The notes under the pieces: model-generated
Told to the model about the DNA's origin: nothing
What the model saw: the letters and a program-made list of their open reading frames with translations, nothing else
Databases searched by the model: none
Translations under genes and position numbers: made by a program
Origin: Boseongicola sp. SB0665_bin_10
Lineage (GTDB): Bacteria > Pseudomonadota > Alphaproteobacteria > Rhodobacterales > Rhodobacteraceae
Reading direction: 5' to 3'
Length of the DNA: 64,000 bases
Assembly (NCBI GenBank): GCA_009838075.1
Contig: VXSG01000052.1
Span: forward strand, 1 to 64,000
In this document: positions 19,552-27,720 of the stretch, piece by piece
Layout: each line of letters begins with the position of its first letter
How positions within the stretch are numbered: the first letter of the stretch is position 1

Positions 19552-20528
19552 CCGTGGAGCATTTCAGCAAGGCACTTCGCACCGATCTTGCCGGCCTGAC
19601 CGCGTTGGCGAGTGACGTGAATGCCATGGCCGGGCAGATTGAGGCCGCGCTTGATCTCATCGAGAACATGAAGGGTCGCCTGATCGTGACCGGCCTTGGC
19701 AAGTCTGGACATGTCGGTGCCAAGCTCGCCGCGACATTCACGTCCACCGGAACGCCGGCCTATTTCCTGCATCCCGCCGAGGCGAGCCACGGGGATCTCG
19801 GCATGGTCCAGGCAGAGGACGTGATCCTCGCGCTGTCCTGGTCTGGAGAGACGGCCGAGCTCTCCGACGTGCTGGCTTATGCGAAACGTCGTCGCGTGCC
19901 CCTCGTCGCCCTGACCAGCGACGCCAGCGGGACCCTGGCCTGCGCCGCCACGGTGGCGTTGGTGCTTCCCAAGGTCCGTGAGGCCTGCCCGCACAACCTG
20001 GCGCCAACGACCTCGACTCTATTGCAACTGGCGGCTGGCGACGCCCTCGCCGTCGCCCTGCTGCAGCGAAAGGGATTTGGCCCTGACAGTTTCCATGCAT
20101 TCCACCCCGGAGGCTCGCTGGGTTCCGCGCTGAGACGTGTCGAAGAGATCATGCACGAGGCCGACAAGCTGCCACTTGTCGAATCCGGTGCGGCAGTAGT
20201 CGTGGCAATCAATGAACTGTCGGCCCGGGGCTTCGGAATTGTCGGCATCACGGACGGTGGGAGGCTCCTTGGAGTCATCACCGACGGCGACGTAAGGCGC
20301 TACCTGGAAAGGATGTCCGGAGCGACGATGCAGGAAGCGCTCCACGATGCACGGGCCGATGCCGTCATGACGGTGAGTTCCGTGACGCTTCAACCTGACA
20401 CGATGGCGGGTGAAGCCCTGTCGGTACTGCAGGAGCGCAGGATCTCCGCCGCCTTTGTCCTGGACGATGAACAACGTCCCATTGGGCTGATCACGATGCT
20501 GAGACTGCTGAATCGCGGGACCGCCTGA
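19548..20528 (+). CDS. kdsD: arabinose-5-phosphate isomerase (KpsF/GutQ family)
   Basis: KdsD converts ribulose 5-phosphate to arabinose 5-phosphate, the first step of KDO synthesis. The N-terminal SIS domain (about residues 35-180) has VTGLGKSGHVGAKLAATFTS, HPAEASHGDLGM and LSWSGETAELSD; the C-terminal half carries two CBS domains (about 205-320). Placement right after kdsB-kdsA with 4-base overlap suits a capsule- or LPS-dedicated copy. Positions 20079-20289 of this gene recur, diverged, at 21445-21655. Confidence 0.95.
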   Translation: MTVEHFSKALRTDLAGLTALASDVNAMAGQIEAALDLIENMKGRLIVTGLGKSGHVGAKLAATFTSTGTPAYFLHPAEASHGDLGMVQAEDVILALSWSGETAELSDVLAYAKRRRVPLVALTSDASGTLACAATVALVLPKVREACPHNLAPTTSTLLQLAAGDALAVALLQRKGFGPDSFHAFHPGGSLGSALRRVEEIMHEADKLPLVESGAAVVVAINELSARGFGIVGITDGGRLLGVITDGDVRRYLERMSGATMQEALHDARADAVMTVSSVTLQPDTMAGEALSVLQERRISAAFVLDDEQRPIGLITMLRLLNRGTA

Positions 20529-20796
20529 GGCGATGTCGCCGCCCGCACATCTCTATGTTGCTCCACTTCCAGTCTGAGTTGCAAACTGGCCAATTCGGGA
20601 ACGAGCGCGGAGCTCGCGTGGAGAAATGAGCGCGAATGCGGGAATTTTCGGCGCCGAGCAAGTTCGCTGCAAGCTGCATCCATTGCCCACGGATCGCATG
20701 GCCACGCTTGGCTCACGGATCGATCACGAAACGGCGGCGCTGTGCCCAACAATGGCGCCGGTGGAAAAGATACCGCTCAACAGTCCATTGGTTCAC
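20529..20796. other. intergenic stretch, no gene seen
   Basis: Leads from the kdsD stop to the proposed higBA promoter. I see no coding frame with family resemblance and no clear terminator hairpin with a T-run. Confidence 0.35.
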
Positions 20797-20841
20797 TTGA
20801 GCGATTCCAGCCTGATCTGATATTGTATCGCGTGAATTCAC
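20797..20841 (+). promoter_or_regulatory. higBA promoter with palindromic operator
   Basis: TTGAGC (20797-20802) and TATTGT (20821-20826), 18 bases apart, form a plausible sigma-70 promoter. Just downstream is the perfect palindrome GTGAATTCAC (20832-20841), flanked by further matching bases (GCGTG...CACGC), 16 bases before the higB ATG. Toxin-antitoxin operons are usually repressed by the antitoxin binding such a site, so this is the likely HigA operator. Confidence 0.5.
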
Positions 20842-20857
20842 ACGCTACATTTATCGC

Positions 20858-21136
20858 ATGATAACCGGATTCGGGCACAAGGGCCTCAAGGCTCTCTACG
20901 AAACCGGCTCGTCGAAGAAGATACGGACGGACCTTGTTGGCAGGGTTCGTGTCGTTTTGGCGATTCTCGACGAGGCGCAGAGCCTGGATGACCTGACCCG
21001 CCCTTCTTTGCGGCTTCATGCGCTGAGCGGAAACCGAAAGGGTGACTGGTCTGTGAGCGTCAATGCCCAATGGCGAATCACGTTCACTTATGAGGCGGGT
21101 GAATTCGGGAACTTGAACCTTGAAGACTATCATTGA
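20858..21136 (+). CDS. higB: HigB-type mRNA interferase toxin (RelE/ParE superfamily)
   Basis: A 92-residue toxin. The order GHKGLKALYETG...SKKI, then LRLHALSGNRKGDWSVSVN and QWRITFTYEAG follows HigB (killer-protein family): the C-terminal Arg of WRITF and the basic residues of NRKGDW are the RNA-cleavage region. Such toxins cut mRNA on the ribosome when the antitoxin is degraded. It lies directly upstream of higA, in the inverted (toxin first) order characteristic of higBA. Confidence 0.85.
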   Translation: MITGFGHKGLKALYETGSSKKIRTDLVGRVRVVLAILDEAQSLDDLTRPSLRLHALSGNRKGDWSVSVNAQWRITFTYEAGEFGNLNLEDYH

Positions 21137-21150
21137 ATGGAGTCGAGGCC

Positions 21151-21438
21151 ATGATGAAGAACCCCCCTCACCCTGGCGAAGGGCTCAAGGACGATCTGCA
21201 AGCCTTGGAACTGACCACGGCCCAGGCGGCGGAGGCACTCGGTGTCACGCGCCAGCAAGTCCATAGAGTGCTGACCGGACGGAGTTCAATTTCTCCGGAA
21301 ATGGCACTCCGACTAGAGACGGTGATCGGTTCGACCGCCGATCACTGGCTCAGGTTGCAGGCTGCCCATGATCTCGCGAAGGTCCGTAAACGGACGCCGC
21401 AAATTACAACGGGCTTGCGCAGGTTTCTTCCTGCCTGA
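21151..21438 (+). CDS. higA: HigA-type antitoxin (XRE helix-turn-helix)
   Basis: A 95-residue antitoxin with a HigA-like N terminus (MKNPPHPGEGLKDDL) and an XRE helix-turn-helix LTTAQAAEALGVTRQQVHRVLTGRSS, followed by ALRLETVIGSTADHWLRLQAAHDLA. It should neutralise HigB and repress the operon. The ATG at 21151 has GGAG 8 bases upstream; the frame is open from a TTG at 21133 that overlaps higB. A decayed copy of its middle lies at 22642-22797. Confidence 0.88.
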   Translation: MMKNPPHPGEGLKDDLQALELTTAQAAEALGVTRQQVHRVLTGRSSISPEMALRLETVIGSTADHWLRLQAAHDLAKVRKRTPQITTGLRRFLPA

Positions 21439-21444
21439 CCTGAA

Positions 21445-21655
21445 GGCCCTGACAGCTTTCATGCGTTGCACCCCGGAGGCTTTCTGAGTGCCGCTCTCAG
21501 GCGTGTCAAGGAGATCATGCACAAGTCCGACGAGCTGCCGCTCGTCGAATCCGGTGCGTCGGTGGCCGCGGCAATCAATGAACTGTCGGCCCGGGACTTC
21601 GGAATTTTGGACGTCACGGAAGGCGAGAGACTCCCGGGTGTCATCGCCGACGGCG
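21445..21655 (+). pseudogene. diverged duplicate of an internal kdsD segment
   Basis: These 211 bases align without gaps to 20079-20289 inside kdsD (constant offset 1366). Counting by eye gives 36 mismatches, about 83% identity. The translation still reads HPGG, LRRVKEIMHKSDELPLVESG and AAINELSARDFGI, the end of the SIS domain and the start of the first CBS domain. It begins 6 bases after the higA stop and ends abruptly, so it cannot make a working enzyme. Confidence 0.9.
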
Positions 21656-21877
21656 CTTCCTTCTATAGACGAATTTCAACATCCGCATATGGCGACTCGG
21701 CAACCGAAACAGAACCTCGTGACGCACTGGAGGTAAGGGAAACACTCTGGCTCGTACATTGAACGATGCGTGGCCGGGTCGGTCAAACTGAAAGGATCGG
21801 GAAACGCGGATTTCGTATTGATTGCGTCGCAATCAATTCGTAGAAATTGCACCAATGGGTCAATGAAGGGCATTGAC

Positions 21878-22120
21878 ATGGCGAGCATCACGATCCGTCG
21901 TCTGGACAACGACGTGAAGACCCAACTTCGCACGCGAGCGGCGGGCAACGGCCGTTCGATGGAAGAGGAAGCGCGGCTGATCCTGCGCGAGGCGGTCGGC
22001 CGGGAAACCGAGCCGGAAAACTTGGCTGCCTTCATCCACGATTGCTTCGCACCATATGGTGGCGTGGAACTGGAACTGCCGCCGCGCGCGCCGATGCGCG
22101 AGCCGCCGCACCTCGACTGA
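21878..22120 (+). CDS. FitA-type ribbon-helix-helix antitoxin
   Basis: An 80-residue protein beginning MASITIRRLDNDVKTQLRTRAA, a ribbon-helix-helix DNA-binding domain of the FitA/VapB type, followed by GRSMEEEARLILREAVG and a toxin-binding tail. It should bind DNA as a dimer and neutralise the PIN toxin encoded next to it. AAGG lies about 8 bases before the ATG. Because the toxin gene is broken, this may be an orphan antitoxin. Confidence 0.82.
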   Translation: MASITIRRLDNDVKTQLRTRAAGNGRSMEEEARLILREAVGRETEPENLAAFIHDCFAPYGGVELELPPRAPMREPPHLD

Positions 22121-22130
22121 GGCGACAGCG

Positions 22131-22554
22131 ATACTGGTTCTTGACACAAACGTGCTATCCGAACTGATGCGGTCAAAGCCCGATGCGGTAGTTGCGTCGT
22201 GGGTCGCAAGTTGCGCGACCTCAAGCCTGCACGTTACAGCGATCAGCGAGGCGGAACTGCGCTTCGGCCTCGCCATAATGCCGTTAGGCAGGCGACGCGA
22301 CGGACTGGCGGCAGGACTGGAAAGGATGCTGCGTACCGGCTTCGCGAACCGCATTCTTCCGTTCGACAGCGCCGCAGCGTCTGCCTATGCGGAAATCGCC
22401 GCCGTCCGAAGGGCGATCGGCCGGCCCATGCCGGAGGCCGACTGCCAGATCGCGGCCATCTCCCGTTCGCGCGGCATGGCTGTCGTGACGCGGAACATTC
22501 TGGACTTTTGCCGATGCCGGCATCGAGGTGATCAACCCGTGGGCTGACGGATGA
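22131..22554 (+). pseudogene. broken FitB/VapC-type PIN-domain toxin
   Basis: The frame encodes a PIN ribonuclease: ILVLDTNVLSELMRSKPDA with the first Asp, ISEAELRFGLAIMP with the Glu, and MPEADCQIAAISRSRG with the third acid. Two lesions are visible. The codon where translation should begin, 8 bases after GAGG, is ATA (22131) instead of ATG. Near the end, a TTTT run (22506-22509) carries one extra base: dropping one T restores FADAGIEVINPWADG, the usual FitB tail, with a stop at 22552-22554. As written the frame ends earlier, at 22547. Expression from an overlapping upstream ATG (22056) is possible but would give a non-family N terminus. Confidence 0.75.
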
Positions 22555-22641
22555 GCGTTGCGCCGGAACCAAAGGAGCTTCTGGCAACGACGCCTGGGAC
22601 GACGGCCGCATTCATCGATAATTGGCGGGATTTGAACTGAA

Positions 22642-22797
22642 GGAACGCTCGGCGTCACACGCCAGCACGTCCATGGTGTGCTGACCGGACGGAGTTCAAC
22701 TTCTCAGGAAATGGCGCTCCGACCAAAAATGGTGATCGGTTCGACCACCGGTCATTGGCTCAGACAACGGGCCGCCCATGATCTCGCAAAAGCGTAA
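22642..22797 (+). pseudogene. diverged duplicate of an internal higA segment
   Basis: Aligns to 21232-21380 of higA at offset 1410 up to about 22790. The translation LGVTRQHVHGVLTGRSS, EMALRPKMVIGSTTGHWLR and AAHDLAKA ends at a TAA. There is no start codon or toxin-like gene in front. It mirrors the kdsD remnant at 21445-21655. Confidence 0.85.
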
Positions 22798-22948
22798 GCG
22801 CACGCCGAGAATATAAATTTCGTTCTGGGCGTCCCGAGGTTAAAACTTTCGTTCCGCATCTCGCTATCCCGGCTTGGCGAAGATCCCGCACCCCAATTCC
22901 GATAGTCCCAATCCTTTGAGCATCGGCCCGCCTCAGGCGTCGATTTTC

Positions 22949-24190
22949 CTACGGACCCCTTCCTTGCAAGACTGTGGTCCGCGCAACTCTGCATCCCAAA
23001 ATGGCCTGCATTTCTGACAACGCTCTCTTCTCAAAGAGGGCCAAAAACACTTCAGCACACTCGAATGCATTGTCGGTGGCATGAATAACAACACGTCTTT
23101 GTCGCGGACCGGCGGCCGCATTGACCGCATCTCGGATGTTTCGCTTGATCAATAGATCTGTATTGGACAAGTGCGGATAGCGCCGGGTGACCTTTTCAGC
23201 GCTCATTTTCACAGGGATAGGACCAGGTGCTTCGGCATCCCGACAAATGACAACGACAGTTGGCGCCACCACACCGCGTCGTTTCTCGACCCATGATCCG
23301 CCCCGGGTTCGAGCAACGAGACGGTCTCGCATGGCCGAATCGAGTCGCAAGATGCGCAATATGACGAAGCGCTCGGCGATCATCGAAAGTGCAAGTTGCT
23401 CTAGCTCGGTCGTATCGCAATCCTCGCGCAGGACAAAGATCGTATGTCCCTGGGCCGCGTCAATCAAAGGTTGGGCGCGTTTTGCCTCCCTGCTCAACAG
23501 CGCATCCAAGAATGCATGTCGTTTCGGCCACCTCGTCATTAGATCGGCGGGAATCGCCCACCCATAAACATGCAACATGTCATGCAGGCTTGAAAGCGTG
23601 GGTGGTTCAGGCAAACTGTCGAATTCGGCAGTGACAGCAAGGCGCCGAAGTTCGGCTTCGTAGGGGGCCATCGTCTGGTTCGTCGGCGGGCAAGCAGGCA
23701 GGCCTCCTTCCAGACCCGACGAAAGGCCCTTGTGGTAGCATAGGTGATAGGCGAAGGCAAAAAACTCGTCGCGCGGCGACGGGCGGAAAAAACCGCGCGG
23801 GTCAAGCATTCGCGCGTCGAGAATTCTTTGCGCCAGTTTAGGCATATAGTAGGGAAGTGACTTGTAACTCGACCCCCTGCGGCCTCCAACTGAGTAGTAG
23901 TCGGTTTTGACCGGTCCGGGATGACACGCCGCTATCGACATCACACGTCGCATATCGCGATCAGCAACGAGATGGTCAATGTCGTCAGCTTTCATTTGCT
24001 CGGTGCCAGGTGTCATTGGCACACGTTCAGACCACTGCAGCACGACATATGCGACGCCCGCTGCATTCAATGCTTTGTAGAAGCCGGGAAGATCGCCGAC
24101 ATAGTAGCGTACGGTGCCGTTGCGCAACGAAGCCGCAATGAATCGAGCCACGTTGCAAGCTTGAGACAAGAGTGGCACGGAGATCATCAT
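22949..24190 (-). CDS. uncharacterised protein: nucleotidyltransferase-like N terminus and NDP-kinase-like C terminus
   Basis: A 413-residue protein I do not recognise as a named family. Residues about 40-80 (AGVAYVVLQW...DDIDHLVADRDM) resemble nucleotidyltransferase-fold domains that end in DxD. The C-terminal third resembles nucleoside diphosphate kinase: IFVLRE, then VVAPTVVVICRD and NIRDAV, ending VVIHATDNAFECAEVFLALF. Here His370 sits where NDP kinases have the catalytic His of NVIHGSDS. The ATG at 24190 (or 24187) has GAGGT about 6 bases upstream and lies 8 bp after the kinase gene, so the two are one operon. The surroundings (KDO genes, KDO-kinase-like proteins, glycosyltransferase) suggest surface polysaccharide assembly; this is inference. 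Confidence 0.55.
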   Translation of the reverse strand: MMISVPLLSQACNVARFIAASLRNGTVRYYVGDLPGFYKALNAAGVAYVVLQWSERVPMTPGTEQMKADDIDHLVADRDMRRVMSIAACHPGPVKTDYYSVGGRRGSSYKSLPYYMPKLAQRILDARMLDPRGFFRPSPRDEFFAFAYHLCYHKGLSSGLEGGLPACPPTNQTMAPYEAELRRLAVTAEFDSLPEPPTLSSLHDMLHVYGWAIPADLMTRWPKRHAFLDALLSREAKRAQPLIDAAQGHTIFVLREDCDTTELEQLALSMIAERFVILRILRLDSAMRDRLVARTRGGSWVEKRRGVVAPTVVVICRDAEAPGPIPVKMSAEKVTRRYPHLSNTDLLIKRNIRDAVNAAAGPRQRRVVIHATDNAFECAEVFLALFEKRALSEMQAILGCRVARTTVLQGRGP

Positions 24191-24198
24191 GGCGGACC

Positions 24199-25008
24199 TC
24201 ACGTGGCGGGCGCAAGACGCATGCGTGCGCGAGTCGAAGGGCGGATGTCTAGAAGGCGCGCAACGCGCGCTGCGAATGCATCGAGCGGCAGCCTGTGAGC
24301 CGATCCGCGATGCAGCTTGGGCACCCATTGGGAGAGCAAGGCTGCACGATTATTTTCCGGAGACATGCGGATGAAATGCGCGGCCAGATGTTCAAGCAGC
24401 CAGTCAGCTCGCGACCGCCGGAAATTTGCATATTGCCAGTCGATTATCCTAAAGTCGGTACCATCCATCGAACCCGGCGCGATTAGTATGTTCTCGTCAC
24501 GCGCATCAACATGATTGATGCCGAGTTCGTAGAGGCGCTTCAGTGCAGGCAAAGCTATGTCAGCTGAGGCCAAATTGCCCGTTTGCCCTGTCGAAAGCAT
24601 CGAAATGTCGCAATGGGCGCGGAGATCCTCGATCAGCAGGCCAGAACCGACGATCATCCCGAAACGGCGGCGCTGGAAGAAGGCCAGCGGCGCCGGGGTT
24701 GGCATTCCACGCCTGCGCGCAGCAATTAAGTTCAGGAATTCGCGTCGGGCATACTTGCGATGCCTGAAGCGGGACACCGGATTGTGAAGTGGAAAGAGCT
24801 TGGCTATGCAACTGCCGGAAATGCACGGGCCAGCGAGCCGCAAGACTAGCCTCTGGCGCGCCGCCTTCAGTACCTCTGACCCATTGGGAGGATATTGCAA
24901 CGCAGGATCGGGCAGCAATGCCAAGATTTCATCCCGCTGCTCGACAGGCAAATCCGTTGCCAAGGCAACATCTAGTTCGGCATGGCGAATCAGTTCCAGT
25001 TCCGACAT
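24199..25008 (-). CDS. LPS/KDO kinase-like protein (WaaP/RIO-type fold)
   Basis: A 269-residue protein with a small-molecule kinase fold. The catalytic loop is INHVDARDENILIAP and the metal-binding loop DFRIIDWQYANF, equivalent to HxDxxxxN and DFG of WaaP/KdkA-type enzymes that phosphorylate sugars in the lipopolysaccharide core. The N-terminal lysine region is less clear (ISGSCIAKLF). It probably phosphorylates a lipid-linked sugar on the cytoplasmic face. It is followed 8 bp later by the NTase/NDPK-like gene. Confidence 0.68.
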   Translation of the reverse strand: MSELELIRHAELDVALATDLPVEQRDEILALLPDPALQYPPNGSEVLKAARQRLVLRLAGPCISGSCIAKLFPLHNPVSRFRHRKYARREFLNLIAARRRGMPTPAPLAFFQRRRFGMIVGSGLLIEDLRAHCDISMLSTGQTGNLASADIALPALKRLYELGINHVDARDENILIAPGSMDGTDFRIIDWQYANFRRSRADWLLEHLAAHFIRMSPENNRAALLSQWVPKLHRGSAHRLPLDAFAARVARLLDIRPSTRARMRLAPAT

Positions 25009-25996
25009 GAATTGCCCTGGTTGACTGGAGGCGGCTTTAGCTCGCTTCGGCGATGTGTATGGGATGAATCTGCTCCCTTTGCCATGCCTTACTTAAGGTC
25101 CGACGAGGCGACGGCGCAAATCCTGCGGCGGCCCACTCGCTTCGGTCCTTGCTACGCTGCAAAACGAGTGCAACTGCATACGGCAGGAGGCGTCGGCGTG
25201 ACGCATCGGTCCAGCCCATCTCCTGATCCTCAAACAGAGTGATGGATTCAGTGCCGGACAAGTCCAGGCGCAATCTCATTGAGCAGTGCCTCATTGCTGC
25301 CAGGCATCAATATTATCGCTGCTCAGCCCAACAACACTCCAACGGCCGTTGCCTGAGCATGGTGGGGCAACCTTTCTGAAATTTGTCGACGCAATTCCCT
25401 GCATCGGGATGTGCCGCAAAAAAGGTGGAACAGCACCTCGTATGTCCCTGCAACACGTTGGCTCCTGCGAAATCGTCAGGCTTCGTTCGACTGGTACACT
25501 TACCATGGTCCGCATCCCTTCGATGCGATTTTCCGGATCACGAGGTTGCTTGCTCACTAACGGCTGTCAAGGTGGTCCGCGGCTGTGCGTGTATTGTGAG
25601 CCGCGTGTCGCAAACCCGATGGCCCTCGCGGTGTTCTTGAAGAGCTGAATTGATGCCACTGCTTGCATACGATTGCAAAGCTGAAGGTGCGACGAAGCAT
25701 ACGAGGGTAGATGTGGACGGATTTGGCGCACTTGCCGACTAAGAAAGAACACAGTTCACTGCCATCCGGGTCAGTCAGCTAATGAAGCAGTTCGGAGGCA
25801 AAGTGCCACGGCAGTGTGCAGGACCCATGTGGTCGCCAGTGCCCGCGAACCGGCGATGGCCTCGACCACCAATTTCGCAAATCTCACAGCAAACGAGCCA
25901 GTCGCAAATCATGCGAGGCGGCGGGCAAGGGGGAATCCGAAATTTCTTGAAAGGAGTGAGCGTCTACCTCTGCGCATATTGTTGCTCGCCAAATCG
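25009..25996. other. nearly 1 kb without a recognised gene
   Basis: Inside the polysaccharide gene cluster, between two minus-strand genes. Minus-strand frames at 25037-25294 and 25291-25557 are open but have no Shine-Dalgarno sequence and no convincing family match. The composition is less GC-rich than the neighbouring genes. It may be the remains of one or more deleted genes. Confidence 0.35.
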
Positions 25997-26839
25997 TCAG
26001 TCGCGCGGACGACCTCTCCAGTCGCGCGACGGTCCGATCGCCTCGACCGTCTCGCGCCCACCGTTGGACAGCCAGTATTCACGAAACCATGGCACGGCAC
26101 CGCGGCCCGTACGCCAGGCGTCACCCCACTGCTGATTTCGATCTGCCACCAGTTCGGCGGGGCGCGGACGACCGTGAAACGCAAGGATGCGAGCATCCAG
26201 GGGAGGTGTTCGGGGCGGCAGCACCCTGTTGACGAGCGGAGGTTGTAGAAGATGGCGCTTGAAGGAGATGACCCATCGCCTCGGCCAGAACGTGATTCCT
26301 TCTTGCTGTTGCCACATGAATCTCTGGTCGTTGCGCACCGAAGAAGTCCAGTGCTCCGGGCGCGCGACGAGTTCATCATAAATGTGGCCCAGCGTTCCTA
26401 TCTCGAATGCGATCACGCCCGATGCGCCCCGAACCGGTCGGATGAACTTCAGCCGATCGATCGGACGGGGCCACTCCTCGATCATGACGAGCGCCCCTGG
26501 AATTTCAAACATTGGTGCGAGATCGCCGCAAATCATTGAGTCAAGGTCGATGAAGAGCGCACGACCTGTCAGGTCATGGAGTTCCGGCTTGAAGAGCGAA
26601 ATCTTGGGCCAGGCACCGAAGCGGAAGTTGCCGGGACTCAACCCCATGTCGGGGATGGGCAAGGTCTCGACATCGGGTGAGATGCCGTCGGCGTCATCGG
26701 TAAGGCAAACGAAGCGATACTCTTCCGGCAGGTTCCTGCGGACGGCCGAGGCCAGCACGTTGACGTAATCAGGGGCATATGCCTTGCCCCATTTCATGCA
26801 AATTACGGTGCGCTTCAAATCGCGTTCTCCCAAGTCCAT
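25997..26839 (-). CDS. glycosyltransferase-like protein
   Basis: A 280-residue protein. The N terminus (RTVICMKWGKAYAPDYVNVLASAVRR...FVCLTDD) and the DxD motif in RALFIDLDSMICGDL are those of GT-A-fold glycosyltransferases that use nucleotide sugars and a divalent metal. A later RILAFHGRPRP segment gives a His near the C terminus, typical for GT8-like proteins. Acceptor and donor are unknown; the context is KDO and capsule or LPS. No strong ribosome site precedes the ATG. It follows the KDO-kinase-like gene by 140 bp in the same direction. Confidence 0.72.
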   Translation of the reverse strand: MDLGERDLKRTVICMKWGKAYAPDYVNVLASAVRRNLPEEYRFVCLTDDADGISPDVETLPIPDMGLSPGNFRFGAWPKISLFKPELHDLTGRALFIDLDSMICGDLAPMFEIPGALVMIEEWPRPIDRLKFIRPVRGASGVIAFEIGTLGHIYDELVARPEHWTSSVRNDQRFMWQQQEGITFWPRRWVISFKRHLLQPPLVNRVLPPRTPPLDARILAFHGRPRPAELVADRNQQWGDAWRTGRGAVPWFREYWLSNGGRETVEAIGPSRDWRGRPRD

Positions 26840-26979
26840 CTTTGTCTAGGAACCGTGTCGCATGGCTGCATGTACAGCATGGTCCCGAGGTCAGTTCACA
26901 CGCCACACTGACGTGCATTCGGGGACGAACTCGCGGCCATGCAGCGCCATCGCCGTGACAACCTCCTGCCGTGGCAAGC

Positions 26980-27720
26980 CTATTGTGGCCTTGCCCGCGG
27001 TTCGCCGTCCGTCGTATATCCAGACAATAGAGCGGACCAATCTTCAATGACCCAGTTGAATCGCTCGCGCTGTCGCTTCTCTTTCTCGATGGACCGTCGC
27101 AACCGCGCAAGGTTTCGCTTCATCCATCCGTTTCGTGCGCGCCTCTCGCACTTGTCGAAGTCGATGAGCCAAGCCTGCCCGCCGGCATCCAGCAGGATGT
27201 TGCGGCAATTGAGGTCAGCGTGATTCACGCCGAAAGAATGCAACTGCCGTATGACAGATCCGATCGCAATCCAGTCACGCTCCGGCAAGGCGCGTTCCTG
27301 CAACACCTCGGCGAGCGAGCGTGCACCCGGGACGCGCTCGGTAATCAGGTCGGCACGATAGAACGGACCGGAAGAGCGATGCCGCGCAGCAATTGGCCGC
27401 GGCACGGGCAGTCCTTTCCTGCGCATCCATGCGAGCAACGCAAACTCTCGCATCGCACGGCCCTTCCCGACCGACGTGCAAATGTAGCGGTCGCGATTGA
27501 ACTTGCCGACAAGCCCGCCCCGCCGGAATTGCCTCAAGACCAAGTCTCGACCCGAATAGTGCAGAAAATAAGCCTCGTTGCGTCCTTGCGCACTGCCCCG
27601 AAGGCTGCCCTTGTCGCGAAGCCAGTCCGGTTCAAACAGTCCGGGCTCCATGGCATCAAGGACGTCCGCATCGTACCAGATAATGGTGCCGTCGATCTTA
27701 AGCTCTGAGGTCGATTCCAT
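26980..27720 (-). CDS. kdkA: 3-deoxy-D-manno-octulosonic acid kinase-like protein
   Basis: A 246-residue protein with the pattern of KdkA, which phosphorylates KDO in lipopolysaccharide: FLHYSGRDLVLRQFRRGGLV with the nucleotide-binding Lys/Arg region, FALLAWMRRKGLPVPRPIAA, YRADLITERVPGARSLAE, the catalytic loop GVNHADLNCRNILLD and the metal loop AWLIDFDKCE. The ATG at 27720 was preferred to one 33 bp upstream because GGAG precedes it. With kdsBAD only 6 kb away, the window encodes both KDO supply and two KDO/LPS-kinase-like proteins. Confidence 0.82.
   Translation of the reverse strand: MESTSELKIDGTIIWYDADVLDAMEPGLFEPDWLRDKGSLRGSAQGRNEAYFLHYSGRDLVLRQFRRGGLVGKFNRDRYICTSVGKGRAMREFALLAWMRRKGLPVPRPIAARHRSSGPFYRADLITERVPGARSLAEVLQERALPERDWIAIGSVIRQLHSFGVNHADLNCRNILLDAGGQAWLIDFDKCERRARNGWMKRNLARLRRSIEKEKRQRERFNWVIEDWSALLSGYTTDGEPRARPQ

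Noticed and set aside
25291-25557. Sulfotransferase-like start on the minus strand
   Set aside because: The resemblance is confined to about 12 residues and the frame lacks the rest of the domain.
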